Notes under the pieces: model-generated
The model's input: only the letters and a program-made list of their open reading frames with translations
What the model was told of the DNA's origin: nothing
Databases searched by the model: none
From: Pseudoalteromonas gelatinilytica
GTDB lineage: Bacteria > Pseudomonadota > Gammaproteobacteria > Enterobacterales > Alteromonadaceae
Assembly (NCBI RefSeq): GCF_001641615.1
Contig: NZ_LRRU01000019.1
Span: 280,064 to 344,063 of the forward strand
Direction of reading: 5' to 3'
Length of the DNA: 64,000 nt
Made by a program: the position numbers and the translations under genes
Shown here: positions 43,818-52,903 of the stretch, one piece after another
Numbering within the stretch: position 1 is the stretch's first letter
How the letters are laid out: every line of letters starts with the position of its first letter

Positions 43818-45752
43818 ATGACTACACCACTACACACTTCGTTGAATCAATACTTTGGCTTTAATGAGTTCCGCCAAGGTCAGCAACAAACTATTGAGCA
43901 GTTATTAAATCAGCAATCGTCGTTGGCAATTTTTCCAACTGGCTCAGGTAAATCTTTGTGTTATCAATTAACCGCATTGCACTTACCCAACTTGACCTTA
44001 GTGGTATCGCCATTATTGGCGCTGATGAAAGATCAAATCAGCTTTTTAAATAGCAAAGGTATTTACGCGGCAAGCCTTGATTCAAGCCAAACCAGTGAGC
44101 AAAGCCATACGGTAATGAGTGATGTGCGATCAGGGAAGGTGAAAATTTTAATGGTCTCAGTTGAGCGTTTTAAGAATGAGCGCTTTCGTGAATTTATTAA
44201 ACAAGTGCCTATTTCGATGCTGGTGGTTGATGAAGCGCACTGTATATCTGAATGGGGTCACAATTTTAGGCCTGATTATTTAAAACTGCCGCGCTATCGT
44301 GAAGAGCTTAATATACCCTTGGTATTGCTACTAACCGCCACCGCCACTAAAAAAGTAAAGCGCGATATGTGTGAGCGTTTTGCTATTGCCCCAGAATGTG
44401 TGGTGCAAACTGGCTTTTACCGAAGCAACCTCGATTTATCAGTGCTCAGTGTTGCAAGCCAAGAAAAACCTCAGCAATTAGCAAGTATCATAGCCAGCCA
44501 ACAAGGGGCTGGGATTGTCTATGTCACCTTACAACATACCGCTGAGCAAGTGGCCGAAGGCTTGGCAAGAGCCGGCTTTAATGCGGTGGCTTATCATGCA
44601 GGCCTTGAGGATGATAAACGCTGGCAAATTCAAGATGATTTTATGGCGGGTAAAATCAATATCGTTGTGGCAACCATTGCTTTTGGGATGGGCGTTGATA
44701 AGTCTGATATTCGCTTTGTGATCCACTATGATTTGCCAAAATCGATTGAAAATTATAGCCAAGAGATTGGCCGCGCAGGGCGAGATGGTGCGCCATCAAA
44801 CTGTTTTACCCTAGCAAACCTTGATGGCTTAAATACCGTTGAGAACTTCGTTTATGCCGACACTCCCGAGCAAAGTGGGATTGACTATGTCATCAATAAC
44901 ATTCGTAACGAGCAAACAAATAACCAGTGGGAAATGCAAGAGTACAGCTTATCGAGCGAAAGTAATATTCGTGCTTTAGCGTTAAAAACCTTACTGGTGC
45001 AGTTAGAAATGCAAGGGGCTATTACGCCTTTATATGCTTATTACGCCGATTTTAAATATAAGTTTTTAACGGATCAAAACGAGCTACTTAGCCAGTTTGA
45101 TGCTGATCGACAAGCGTTTTTACAACAGGTATTCAAACACACCGAATTTAAGAAAATTTGGGGCACACTTAATTTTGATGCGTTAACCCGTGCCACTCAA
45201 GTTGATAGAAAACGTGTGGTTGCAGCGCTCGATTATTTGGCCGAAAAAGGTCATATTGCCCTTGAAACTAAACGTATCACGCAAGTGTATGAGGTGAATA
45301 ACTCGGTAATAAATCACACTGATTTAGCACAGCAACTCCATCAATATTTTATCGAAAAAGAACAGGCTGAAATTAAACGTATCGCCACTTTAGTACGCTT
45401 TTTTGAGCTAGATAGCTGCTTAAGTTATAACTTAGCTCGCTATTTTGATGACCAAAATGCACCCCAGCAATGTGGCTATTGTTCAGTGTGTAGAGGCCAG
45501 CAGGTAAAACTTAGTTATTCATTAGTGCATCAAATGCCTGCGCAAAATGTGATTGCCAGCAAAGTTGCTGAGCTTAAACAGCACTTAGCCGCTAAAGGGG
45601 TGAGTGATGTCAGCATCGATACTCAGTGCCGCTTTTTAGCGGGCATGAGCGTGCCTTTATTTACCCGCAACAAAGTCAGGCAGCTTTCAGGTTTTGGCCT
45701 TTGCGAGCAGCAGCGCTACAGTGACATTAAAGCCCTGCTACAGCAGTTGTAG
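43818..45752 (+). CDS. RecQ-family ATP-dependent DNA helicase
   Basis: A 644-residue helicase. Motif I is FPTGSGKSLCYQ, motif II VVDEAHCISEWGHNFRPDY, motif III LLTATATKKV, and motifs V-VI TIAFGMGVDKSDIRFVIHYDLPKS and QEIGRAGRDGAP. A RecQ zinc-binding region with CGYCSVCRG lies near 555-562, with an upstream cysteine in LDSCLSY. The C-terminus has no clear HRDC domain. It is diverged from the main RecQ and is probably a second paralogue, so no symbol is given. The ATG at 43818 has GGGATCAGG directly before it. The stop codon lies inside a terminator hairpin. Confidence 0.92.
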   Translation: MTTPLHTSLNQYFGFNEFRQGQQQTIEQLLNQQSSLAIFPTGSGKSLCYQLTALHLPNLTLVVSPLLALMKDQISFLNSKGIYAASLDSSQTSEQSHTVMSDVRSGKVKILMVSVERFKNERFREFIKQVPISMLVVDEAHCISEWGHNFRPDYLKLPRYREELNIPLVLLLTATATKKVKRDMCERFAIAPECVVQTGFYRSNLDLSVLSVASQEKPQQLASIIASQQGAGIVYVTLQHTAEQVAEGLARAGFNAVAYHAGLEDDKRWQIQDDFMAGKINIVVATIAFGMGVDKSDIRFVIHYDLPKSIENYSQEIGRAGRDGAPSNCFTLANLDGLNTVENFVYADTPEQSGIDYVINNIRNEQTNNQWEMQEYSLSSESNIRALALKTLLVQLEMQGAITPLYAYYADFKYKFLTDQNELLSQFDADRQAFLQQVFKHTEFKKIWGTLNFDALTRATQVDRKRVVAALDYLAEKGHIALETKRITQVYEVNNSVINHTDLAQQLHQYFIEKEQAEIKRIATLVRFFELDSCLSYNLARYFDDQNAPQQCGYCSVCRGQQVKLSYSLVHQMPAQNVIASKVAELKQHLAAKGVSDVSIDTQCRFLAGMSVPLFTRNKVRQLSGFGLCEQQRYSDIKALLQQL

Positions 45753-45760
45753 CAGGGTTT
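45733..45760 (+). terminator. Terminator overlapping the stop codon of the RecQ-like gene
   Basis: CCCTGCTACA (45733-45742) pairs with TGTAGCAGGG (45748-45757) around GCAGT, and Ts follow. The stop TAG at 45750-45752 is in the right arm. A second inverted repeat (TACAGTTTT at 45767-45775, AAAACTGTA at 45792-45800) lies between the two convergent genes. Confidence 0.8.
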
Positions 45761-45803
45761 TAGGTGTACAGTTTTAATACTAAAAAGTGTCAAAACTGTA
45801 TAC

Positions 45804-47171
45804 TTAACCAATTTGAATACTGGTAGTCGGGTAGGTCAAAGGTTGGCTGTGCTGGCGAGCAAAACAATAAGCAAAGGTTAATGGCCCAACCCGACCTATC
45901 AACATCAATAGTATGATGATGAGCTGACTAGGCGCACTTAAATCCCCAGTTATACCTCGCGAAAGGCCTACGGTACTGAGTGCCGAAATTGCCTCAAAGG
46001 TGATATCTAGTAACGACCCTTGTTCAAGCTTGGTGATGATCATAATGCTGGTAAAAGCGATAAATAAGTACAGTATCATGACGCTTAATGCCTTGATCAC
46101 CAACTTGTCGCTCAGTTGACGGTTAAACACGGTGACCGTGGTTTGCTGTTTTAAATAGCTTCGCATCGCTAAAATTAGGATCACAAAGGTGCCTAGTTTT
46201 ATGCCGCTCGCCGTACTGACTGAACCACCGCCAATTACCATCAGCAGCATAGTCAAAAGCGTTGAATCTTGACTCAAACCATCAATTGGTAGGGTATTAA
46301 ATCCTGCGGTACGAGGAGTCACCGCTTGAAACCAAGCCGTTAATATTTGCTCAGACGTTGATAGCGGCGCTAATGTTGCAGGATTGGCGTGTTCAAAGAA
46401 AAAAATCAATATAAATGCGATGCAGTTGAGCACTAAGGTGGCAATTAACACCAGGCGGGTATTGGTTGATAGTAATGACCAGCGCTTTTGTTTGTAGATA
46501 TCAATCAGTACGGTAAACCCTAAACCGCCGATGATAAACAAAGCGGTGATCACTACGTTTACGGTTATATCGCCCTTGAATGCCGATAAGCTATCGCCAC
46601 TTAACGCAAAGCCCGCATTATTGAACGCCGAAATCGTATAAAACAGGCTGTGATAGGCGCTTTTTAGTGCGCCATAGTCATCGAACCAACTAATAAAGAG
46701 TAAGCAAAATGCTACCGACTCAATCACTAATGAATACACTAAAACATACTTAGCAACCTTGATCACCGAGGTTAAATCGTTGGTGTCAAAAGCGCGGCTA
46801 GCGAGTAAGCGTTGCTGTAAGCCTAGGGTTTTTCCTAAACTTAAAATTGAAATCACCGCCACGGTCATAAAGCCAATGCCACCTATTTGAATCAGCAACA
46901 TGACCACGCTTTGACCAAGTACAGTCAGATCAGTACCGGTGTCGATGACCACCAGCCCTGTTACTGTAACCGCAGAGGTTGCCGTAAATAATGCATCGAG
47001 CCAGCTGATCGGTTGGGTGCTTGCCATTGGCAGCATAAGCAAGCTCGTGCCGAGCATAATTAACACAATAAAGCCGATAGTGAGCACTAAAGGTGGGTTT
47101 ATTTTTTGCCGCTTACGGCACTTTACACCGCTAAATTGTTTAGGGTAAACATTGGCTTGCCAGTTAATCAT
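45804..47171 (-). CDS. ktrB: Ktr/Trk potassium transporter, membrane subunit
   Basis: A 455-residue K+ channel-like transporter of the TrkH/KtrB family that takes up K+ together with its cytoplasmic RCK partner. The four selectivity-filter loops are visible with their conserved glycines: SAVTVTGLVVIDTGTD, AFNNAGFALSGD, TPRTAGFNTL and LSTVGLSRG. The start ATG overlaps the stop of ktrA by four bases (ATGA), so the genes are translationally coupled. The short length fits KtrB rather than TrkH with extra N-terminal helices. It is convergent with the RecQ-like gene. Confidence 0.94.
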   Translation of the reverse strand: MINWQANVYPKQFSGVKCRKRQKINPPLVLTIGFIVLIMLGTSLLMLPMASTQPISWLDALFTATSAVTVTGLVVIDTGTDLTVLGQSVVMLLIQIGGIGFMTVAVISILSLGKTLGLQQRLLASRAFDTNDLTSVIKVAKYVLVYSLVIESVAFCLLFISWFDDYGALKSAYHSLFYTISAFNNAGFALSGDSLSAFKGDITVNVVITALFIIGGLGFTVLIDIYKQKRWSLLSTNTRLVLIATLVLNCIAFILIFFFEHANPATLAPLSTSEQILTAWFQAVTPRTAGFNTLPIDGLSQDSTLLTMLLMVIGGGSVSTASGIKLGTFVILILAMRSYLKQQTTVTVFNRQLSDKLVIKALSVMILYLFIAFTSIMIITKLEQGSLLDITFEAISALSTVGLSRGITGDLSAPSQLIIILLMLIGRVGPLTFAYCFARQHSQPLTYPTTSIQIG

Positions 47172-47827
47172 AATGCACGAAACCGTTTTGCTAATTTAGT
47201 TAAGTAAGTTTTAGAGCCCAGGAGCACCAAACTATCGCCGTGGCGCAGTTCGGTATCGTTAGTCAGCTCTGTATTGAAGTAATCATCACGTCGTAGTGTG
47301 AGTGGTTTAATATCGCTATTACGCTCTTTGAGTAGCCAGCCAATTTTGCGACCTGAAAGCTGCAGATCAATGCCTAGTTCAACAATAAATGTGGATTGGT
47401 TAAGCGGGAAATATTGATTAACCATTGGGTAGTTAAGCGCTTGTGCAACCCTCACGCCCATTTCTTCTTCAGGGTGAATGATGCGGTCAACGCCGAGTTT
47501 ACTTAGTATTTGATGGTGACTTTTGGTACAGGCCTTTACCCAAATTTGCTTTACGCCTAAGTTTTTTAAATGCAATACACATAAAATACTGGCTTCAATA
47601 TTCTCGCCTATGGCCACCAATACGGCTTGGCAACTAGGTAAATCGAGCCGTGCTAATTGTGTTTCATCACTGGCATCAACCACCACAGTAAAACTGAGTT
47701 GGTCGGCATAATGATTAACGGTGCTTTCGCTAATATCGGCAGCACACACTGTATGACCTTGTTTTGAAAGTTCTAAACAGGCGGTTACGCCAAAACGTCC
47801 TAATCCGATTACTGCAAACTGAGCCAT
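47168..47827 (-). CDS. ktrA: Ktr potassium transporter, RCK regulatory subunit
   Basis: A 219-residue cytoplasmic protein with an N-terminal RCK domain (FAVIGLGRFGVTACLELSKQG, the nucleotide-binding GxGxxG, with VVVDASDETQL further on) and a C-terminal TrkA-C domain (~135-219). KtrA rings bind ATP/ADP or NAD(H) and gate KtrB. It is the first gene of the ktrAB operon and faces a KdpD-like kinase gene across a 177-base gap that carries repeated CTTTATA boxes. Confidence 0.94.
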   Translation of the reverse strand: MAQFAVIGLGRFGVTACLELSKQGHTVCAADISESTVNHYADQLSFTVVVDASDETQLARLDLPSCQAVLVAIGENIEASILCVLHLKNLGVKQIWVKACTKSHHQILSKLGVDRIIHPEEEMGVRVAQALNYPMVNQYFPLNQSTFIVELGIDLQLSGRKIGWLLKERNSDIKPLTLRRDDYFNTELTNDTELRHGDSLVLLGSKTYLTKLAKRFRAL

Positions 47828-47901
47828 TGTCTTTCTCGCTGTTGTGGGTACGCGCTACATGCTAATGGCAAAAAAACAGAAGTCTTTAGAGAGCTTGAAA
47901 G

Positions 47902-47951
47902 CTTTATAAAGATTTTATGCCGAGATAAAAAAACTTTATAAAAACTTTATA
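47902..47951. promoter_or_regulatory. Three phased CTTTATA boxes between ktrA and the KdpD-like gene
   Basis: CTTTATA occurs at 47902, 47934 and 47945. The last two are 11 bases apart and the first is 32 bases before them, roughly one and three helical turns, so all three lie on a similar face of the DNA. The second and third have the longer form ACTTTATA. E. coli KdpE binds a T-rich site with similar TTTATA/CTTTTT composition. These are candidate sites for the adjacent KdpE-like regulator. Confidence 0.4.
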
Positions 47952-48004
47952 GTGACAAAATTGAAAACCCTTTAATCTAATAGGGACAAAAAATAAGTGA
48001 AAAG

Positions 48005-49309
48005 ATGATGCAGTCAGTATTCAAAATACAGTATTTAAAAGCCGCATTTTTAAGTGTGTTGATGCCACTTGTGGTGGTGCTTGCGATATTTCCGTTTCGA
48101 GAACTGTTTACAACCACCGATATTGTGATGCTACAGCTACTGTGGGTGACATGGGTTGCGGTGCGCAGTAATCGTCGTGTTGCAGCGCTTACCACCTTAG
48201 TGAGTGTTGCCTGCACGGACTGGTTTTATGTGGTGCCGTATTTTACTTTTCATATTGAAAATATTGAATATGTGGTCACTTTTTTGGTGATGTTGATTGT
48301 GGGTTTAGTGATAAGCCACTTAGCCGGGGAGCTCAATACCAAGGTTCGCGATGTGCAAGCCCATGCAAGTAATAGTCGCTTATTGTATGAATTAGCTAAA
48401 AAGCTTAATGATCTCGATAGCCTTGAGGAACAAAAGCAGCTGTTTTTAACAACCATGGCCGCACATTTAAAGGTTGCGTGTGATTGGCAGTTAACAGCGT
48501 CTAAGCAGTTTATTTATTTAAATGAGCAACAAGCTGAATTTGGCGGCATCGCGTTTGCCAAATCACTTAATGCAGAGCAACAGGCTTTGGCGAATACAGC
48601 GTGCTCTTTACTGTATCAGGTTCAAGAAAAAACTTTACTACGCGAGCAATCTGCGGCGATAAAAGTACAGGCGGAGCTAGAGAGGTCAAAAAACACCTTA
48701 TTACGGAGTTTATCCCATGACTTACGCACGCCATTAGCGACCATTATGGGCGCATCAAGCATGTTGGCTGATGATGATATCCAACTAAGCTCTGAGGTTA
48801 TCAAAGAGCAAGCTGCTAATATTTATGAGCAAAGTAAAATTCTTAACCAGCACTTTGATAAAGTCATGGAGCTCAGTAAAGTGAATAAGTTAGCTGAGAA
48901 TATTAAATGGCAAAAACTACCCATTTTGACCTTAATCAGCGAAGCTAAATCACGCCGTCAGCAACAACTACAAAACTTTAAACTGCATATCGAAGCTCAG
49001 CAACAAAGCATCTGTTTTGGCGATGAAACCCTACTGGAAATTGCCTTTGCCAATATGCTCGAAAACGCAGCTCGTTACGGAAATGGTTCGGCGAACATGC
49101 AATTTATTGAAACACAAGACGAATACCAAATTGTGTTAACTAACCCTTTTGCGAATAAGCACGAGACAAGTCAAGATGAAGGCGTTGGCTTAGGGAGTGT
49201 GATCTGCGATGTGGTTGCTAAATGTCATCAGGGGCGCTTTGAATTAACCCTCAATGAGCAGACAAAGCAGGCAACAGCTAAATTAATTTGGAGTAACAGT
49301 CGTGGCTAA
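48005..49309 (+). CDS. KdpD-like sensor histidine kinase lacking the N-terminal KdpD/USP domains
   Basis: A 434-residue kinase equal to the C-terminal half of KdpD: four membrane segments of the DUF4118 type (~12-105, with VTWVAVRSNRRVAALTTLVS and DWFYVVPYFTFHI), a GAF-like linker (~125-205), then HisKA (LLRSLSHDLRTPLATIMGAS) and HATPase (ANMLENAARYG, GVGLGSVICD). The cytoplasmic N-terminal domain that senses K+ or c-di-AMP in full KdpD is absent and nothing upstream encodes it. It overlaps the response regulator gene by eight bases and diverges from ktrAB. No kdpFABC is in the window. KtrAB is the likely target. Confidence 0.9.
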   Translation: MMQSVFKIQYLKAAFLSVLMPLVVVLAIFPFRELFTTTDIVMLQLLWVTWVAVRSNRRVAALTTLVSVACTDWFYVVPYFTFHIENIEYVVTFLVMLIVGLVISHLAGELNTKVRDVQAHASNSRLLYELAKKLNDLDSLEEQKQLFLTTMAAHLKVACDWQLTASKQFIYLNEQQAEFGGIAFAKSLNAEQQALANTACSLLYQVQEKTLLREQSAAIKVQAELERSKNTLLRSLSHDLRTPLATIMGASSMLADDDIQLSSEVIKEQAANIYEQSKILNQHFDKVMELSKVNKLAENIKWQKLPILTLISEAKSRRQQQLQNFKLHIEAQQQSICFGDETLLEIAFANMLENAARYGNGSANMQFIETQDEYQIVLTNPFANKHETSQDEGVGLGSVICDVVAKCHQGRFELTLNEQTKQATAKLIWSNSRG

Positions 49310-49970
49310 TATTTTGGTTTTAGAGGACTCACCGCCTCTGCAAAGTTTTTTAAAAACACTATTAAAAGCCAGTGAACATGAAGTCAGTGTGTGCGCCAAA
49401 GGGCTTGATGCGTTTGCACTTTTAAGCCAGCAGCAGTTTGATTTAGTGCTGCTTGATTTAGGCTTACTCGATATGGATGGGCAAGATTGGCTGGTGGAGT
49501 TTAGGCAGTGGAGTCTGCTCCCGGTATTAGTACTTTCTGCACGGGATGGCGAAACAGAAAAAGTCACCGCCCTTGATAACGGCGCCAACGATTACCTAAC
49601 TAAACCATTCAGCGCAAACGAATTATTAGCGCGTATTCGGGTGCTTCTGCGCACACAAACAACACCAAGCCTAACGTTGCAATGTGGCGATATTCACATC
49701 GACCCGCATAAGCACGTGGTCCGTAAAGGTGCTGAAGAAGTTAAACTAACTAAAAAAGAGTACGCTATTTTGCTGTTGTTATTTCAGCAAAAAGACAAGG
49801 TGTTAACGCATAACGCCATTTTATCTGAGGTGTGGGGCGAGCAGTATATTAATCGCCCTGAATATGTTCGTGTACATATTGGTCAGTTAAGACAAAAGCT
49901 TGAACAAAATGCGGCGAGTCCTAAACATATCTTAACCGAGCCTGCCGTAGGTTACCGCTTAGTTGAATAA
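49302..49970 (+). CDS. KdpE-like response regulator, OmpR family
   Basis: A 222-residue protein with a receiver domain (ILVLEDSPPLQS, LVLLDLGLLDMDG, VLSARDGETEKVTALDNGANDYLTKPF) and a winged-helix DNA-binding domain ending in YVRVHIGQLRQKLE and EPAVGYRL, as in KdpE/OmpR. Translation starts at GTG 49302 within the end of the kinase gene, which gives tight coupling. It probably acts at the divergent ktrAB promoter. Confidence 0.92.
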   Translation: MANILVLEDSPPLQSFLKTLLKASEHEVSVCAKGLDAFALLSQQQFDLVLLDLGLLDMDGQDWLVEFRQWSLLPVLVLSARDGETEKVTALDNGANDYLTKPFSANELLARIRVLLRTQTTPSLTLQCGDIHIDPHKHVVRKGAEEVKLTKKEYAILLLLFQQKDKVLTHNAILSEVWGEQYINRPEYVRVHIGQLRQKLEQNAASPKHILTEPAVGYRLVE

Positions 49971-50058
49971 ACTATCGCTTAACAACGCTTTAAGTTGTGT
50001 TTGTCACAGACCTTAGGTACTGTTTTGGGAAATAAAATAATAAAGCGGAAATCTTTCA

Positions 50059-50967
50059 TTGGCTATGCATCAAAACACTGGGCAAGGCATTAGTTCACTG
50101 TCGAATACCCAGCTTGAAGACGTGATTGCAGAAATTGAGCAAGCTATAGAGTGGCATCAGTCATGGTATAAAAATGTATTAAGATGCTTAATTGCAGATA
50201 CTCCCGCAAATGAACAAGACTTAGCAGATAATGCTCATAACCTCTGTCGCTTTGGGCAATGGTTTAATAAGCTTCCCGAGCAGACCCTAAACCTTCATCC
50301 ATATTTTTCAGAAATCGCTTGTGCACATAAAAAAATGCATCAAGGTGCCACGGTCCTGTTATCGTTAAAAGAGTCTAAGTCTGTTATTCCGGCTAATTTA
50401 TTGGACCAGTTTCATGCCGATTTAGATAGCTTGCATGAATTATTTGAAACCCTTATTGATGAATTCTCTGAACTGCTGCACACCCGAGACCCTTTAACCG
50501 GTGCATCGAACCGAACAAATTTAGTTGAAAACCTGCAAAAAGAGCATGAGCTTTGCAAACGTAAATCGCTGAGCTGCGCACTGATAATGATCGACCTTGA
50601 TCACTTTAAGCAAGTGAATGATGAGTTTGGTCATGCTGCAGGTGATAAGGTATTAATAGCCCTTGTTAAATGCATTAAATCTCATCTAAGAGAGTACGAC
50701 CAATTGTATCGCTATGGCGGCGAAGAGTTTTTAGTCTGCTTACCGCAAACAGAGCTAGAAGGTGCCAAATCACTTTCTGAGCGATTAAGAGCTGGCGTTG
50801 AAGTTTTAAAAATTGAAATTGGCAAAGGTAAACACATTAATGTGACAGGCTCTTTTGGTGTTGCGTTGATAAATGCCGATGACGATATCGAAGCAGCAAT
50901 CGAAAGGGCCGACCAAGCCATGTATCAAGCTAAAAAGTCAGGCCGCAATCGAGTGTCTGTGGCTTAA
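50059..50967 (+). CDS. dgcZ: DgcZ-like diguanylate cyclase with CZB zinc-sensing domain
   Basis: A 302-residue protein with an N-terminal chemoreceptor zinc-binding (CZB) domain and a C-terminal GGDEF domain, the architecture of E. coli DgcZ, in which zinc inhibits c-di-GMP synthesis. The four zinc ligands are in place: H33 (WHQSW), C63 (LCRFGQW), H90 and H94 (AHKKMH). The active site reads RYGGEEFLVCLP, and REYD five residues before it is an intact product-inhibition site. Two starts are possible: TTG 50059, with GCGGA about nine bases before it, and ATG 50065. It follows the KdpE-like gene by about 90 bases. Confidence 0.92.
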   Translation: MAMHQNTGQGISSLSNTQLEDVIAEIEQAIEWHQSWYKNVLRCLIADTPANEQDLADNAHNLCRFGQWFNKLPEQTLNLHPYFSEIACAHKKMHQGATVLLSLKESKSVIPANLLDQFHADLDSLHELFETLIDEFSELLHTRDPLTGASNRTNLVENLQKEHELCKRKSLSCALIMIDLDHFKQVNDEFGHAAGDKVLIALVKCIKSHLREYDQLYRYGGEEFLVCLPQTELEGAKSLSERLRAGVEVLKIEIGKGKHINVTGSFGVALINADDDIEAAIERADQAMYQAKKSGRNRVSVA

Positions 50968-50968
50968 A

Positions 50969-51664
50969 CTACGCTTTAACACCAGTGAATGCTTTTATTA
51001 GGCCTGCTTGATAAAACGGGTAAACGCCTGTAAAACCTGACTCGGTAATGATGTTTTCAATGACGTGAGTCTCTCTTAAAGCAACGTCATTTTCATAAGC
51101 TAGTTTTACTCTTTCAATTTGTTCAGGGCTTACTGCGGCTGATGACATCACACTTAACCAGTGACTAAGCTGCTCTGGGTAAGTTTCGCCACTTTGATTG
51201 GCACTTAAGTCTGCGCTGACAAGTAACCCGCCTGGTTTTAAACGTTTGTGAATATCAGCAAAAAATGCCACTCGTTTAGGTTCATCCACAATAAACTGCG
51301 ACACTAACACGGCTGTCGCTGCATCAAAGGGCATCAAGTTTTTGAGTGAATCTACATAGCCATTATGAAACTGGCAGCGATGTGCAACCCCTGCTTGCGT
51401 TAAATTGTGTTTGCATACTTTGATCATTTCAGTCGAGGGTTCAACAGCGGTGAAGCGAAATGCGGGAAATGCCTGTGCTAAATGCAAAATTTCATTTCCG
51501 GTACCCGCTCCAACGCAGAGAATATGCGCATTGCTTAGCAGTTTGCTGAATAAAGGCGACATCATAAAATACAAGGCTTGGCTAATAGGCGCCATGTTTT
51601 GCCATTGTGAATCGTAATTAGCTGCTTGTTGATCAAATAAGGCGGTGACTTCGTGTTGTTGCAT
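50969..51664 (-). CDS. Class I SAM-dependent methyltransferase
   Basis: A 231-residue cytoplasmic methyltransferase. Motif I is HILCVGAGTGNEILHLAQ, followed by FTAVEPSTEMIKVC, the acidic loop, and a post-motif region LKPGGLLVSADLS. The substrate is unknown. Its upstream region carries two copies of a GTAACTTT...AAGTTAC palindrome, which suggests local regulation. It is convergent with dgcZ with one base between the stop codons. Confidence 0.88.
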   Translation of the reverse strand: MQQHEVTALFDQQAANYDSQWQNMAPISQALYFMMSPLFSKLLSNAHILCVGAGTGNEILHLAQAFPAFRFTAVEPSTEMIKVCKHNLTQAGVAHRCQFHNGYVDSLKNLMPFDAATAVLVSQFIVDEPKRVAFFADIHKRLKPGGLLVSADLSANQSGETYPEQLSHWLSVMSSAAVSPEQIERVKLAYENDVALRETHVIENIITESGFTGVYPFYQAGLIKAFTGVKA

Positions 51665-51680
51665 AATAAAAACTCATTAG

Positions 51681-51741
51681 GTAACTTTAAGTGTTACAGA
51701 AGTGGTTAGCTTACTTTATTTTAGATAACTTTAAAAGTTAC
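51681..51741. promoter_or_regulatory. Two AGTTAC palindromes upstream of the methyltransferase gene
   Basis: GTAACTTTAAGTGTTAC (51681-51697) and TAACTTTAAAAGTTAC (51726-51741) are variants of one palindrome about 45 bases apart, directly upstream of the methyltransferase start at 51664. They look like operators for a dimeric regulator; TTACTTTT-type palindromes are typical of HxlR-family targets, but no such regulator is in the window. Confidence 0.45.
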
Positions 51742-51788
51742 TTAATGGGGCATTCATTTGTTAGGTTGATTTAAGCATATTAATTTGC

Positions 51789-52205
51789 TTAATTTTTAGG
51801 GTGAATGTGAGACTGAGCTATATCGCCAACAGTGTTTCGACTATGAAACGATAATAACTTTGCAAATTCAAAATCAGTTAGCTCAATGTCGTTATTCGAT
51901 GTCCAGGTAACTTTGTAGCTGGTGTTACTTGGGTGTCCGTCTAGTGATAGCAAGATAGTTTTCTCGTTTGGTTGCGCTACGTGACTGATAGATATCAGTG
52001 TTTCAAAGTTTGTTGTGGCACCACAGTTTATGACTGAAACCACGGCTTGTTTGTCTTTATCTGGTGATAAGAACACTTCATATTGCTCATCACCACACCA
52101 ATTTGGTGTGATAGCTGAAATACCCCAAATAAGTAACGCTAGGGTGCTAAACCCCCAAAAAATAGCAGCACCGCTATGCCAAAGTATTTTTAACGCTTTA
52201 CTCAT
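51789..52205 (-). CDS. Small membrane-anchored protein of unknown function
   Basis: A 138-residue protein with one N-terminal membrane segment (~10-30, AAIFWGFSTLALLIWGISAI) and an extracytoplasmic beta-rich part with two cysteines (WCGDEQ and NCGATT) that could form a disulfide. AGGACGAGT precedes the ATG. It lies nine bases downstream of the acetyltransferase gene, so the two are probably co-transcribed. I do not recognise a family. Confidence 0.7.
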   Translation of the reverse strand: MSKALKILWHSGAAIFWGFSTLALLIWGISAITPNWCGDEQYEVFLSPDKDKQAVVSVINCGATTNFETLISISHVAQPNEKTILLSLDGHPSNTSYKVTWTSNNDIELTDFEFAKLLSFHSRNTVGDIAQSHIHPKN

Positions 52206-52214
52206 ACTCGTCCT

Positions 52215-52718
52215 TTAGTTTCTATTGTGAGGTTTTATCAATGAAAAAAGATGTGCATTAAAGAATTGCTGTTGCTTGAACATCGCGTTTTTTAAAATGG
52301 CATCTTGCTTGAAACCTAGCTTTTGTAATAACTTTATTGAGGCGGGGTTATCCTCACACACATACGCAAACACTCTGACGATATTCGTTTTAGTAAATAC
52401 CGTTTCGAGTAGCATAGTCGCTGCCTTTGCAGTGATCCCTTGTTGCCAATACTCTTTTGCCAACCAGTAACCTAACTCGGCTGAGCGATTAAATTCAAAT
52501 TCACCAGGGAGCACGCTCACGCACCCAATCAATTGATCATCCAACGTGATTGCTTTTATAAGCTCGCTCCTACTGCCTTCAGTGATCCACCAGTTTGCGT
52601 CGCTTGCGGTATATGGACTCGGGATTTTATTTGAAAGAAACTGAGTGACGTTTGTGTCGTTTAAAATTGAAATTAATTGTTCAGCATCTTGTTGTTGAAA
52701 GTCGCGAAGTGAAATCAC
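52215..52718 (-). CDS. GNAT-family N-acetyltransferase, RimJ/RimL type
   Basis: A 167-residue acetyl-CoA-dependent acetyltransferase. It shows ISLRDFQQQDAEQLISILND at the N-terminus, AELGYWLAKEYWQQGITAKA (the acetyl-CoA loop region) and ENPASIKLLQKLGFKQDAIL, the signature end of the family. Substrates of this group range from ribosomal proteins to small molecules and cannot be inferred here. It starts at GTG with no strong binding site; the start is therefore less certain. Confidence 0.87.
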   Translation of the reverse strand: MISLRDFQQQDAEQLISILNDTNVTQFLSNKIPSPYTASDANWWITEGSRSELIKAITLDDQLIGCVSVLPGEFEFNRSAELGYWLAKEYWQQGITAKAATMLLETVFTKTNIVRVFAYVCEDNPASIKLLQKLGFKQDAILKNAMFKQQQFFNAHLFSLIKPHNRN

Positions 52719-52903
52719 AATTGCATCTGTACCTAAAATGGTTGTTTTTATGGTTTTGTTATTGATAGCAAAGAATGAGAATGGATACTAGCAAATGTTA
52801 CTTTTAATCACCTTTAATAACGATTTATGCCGCTTCGCTTTATTGGCAGTCGTTTAGGAACGGTGTATGCTAAATCTAGTTTAAGCTTATCAAAAGGATT
52901 GAT

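Noticed and set aside
45804..49970. kdpFABC operon beside the KdpDE-like pair
   Set aside because: The neighbouring transporter has TrkH-type filter loops and an RCK subunit, so it is KtrAB.
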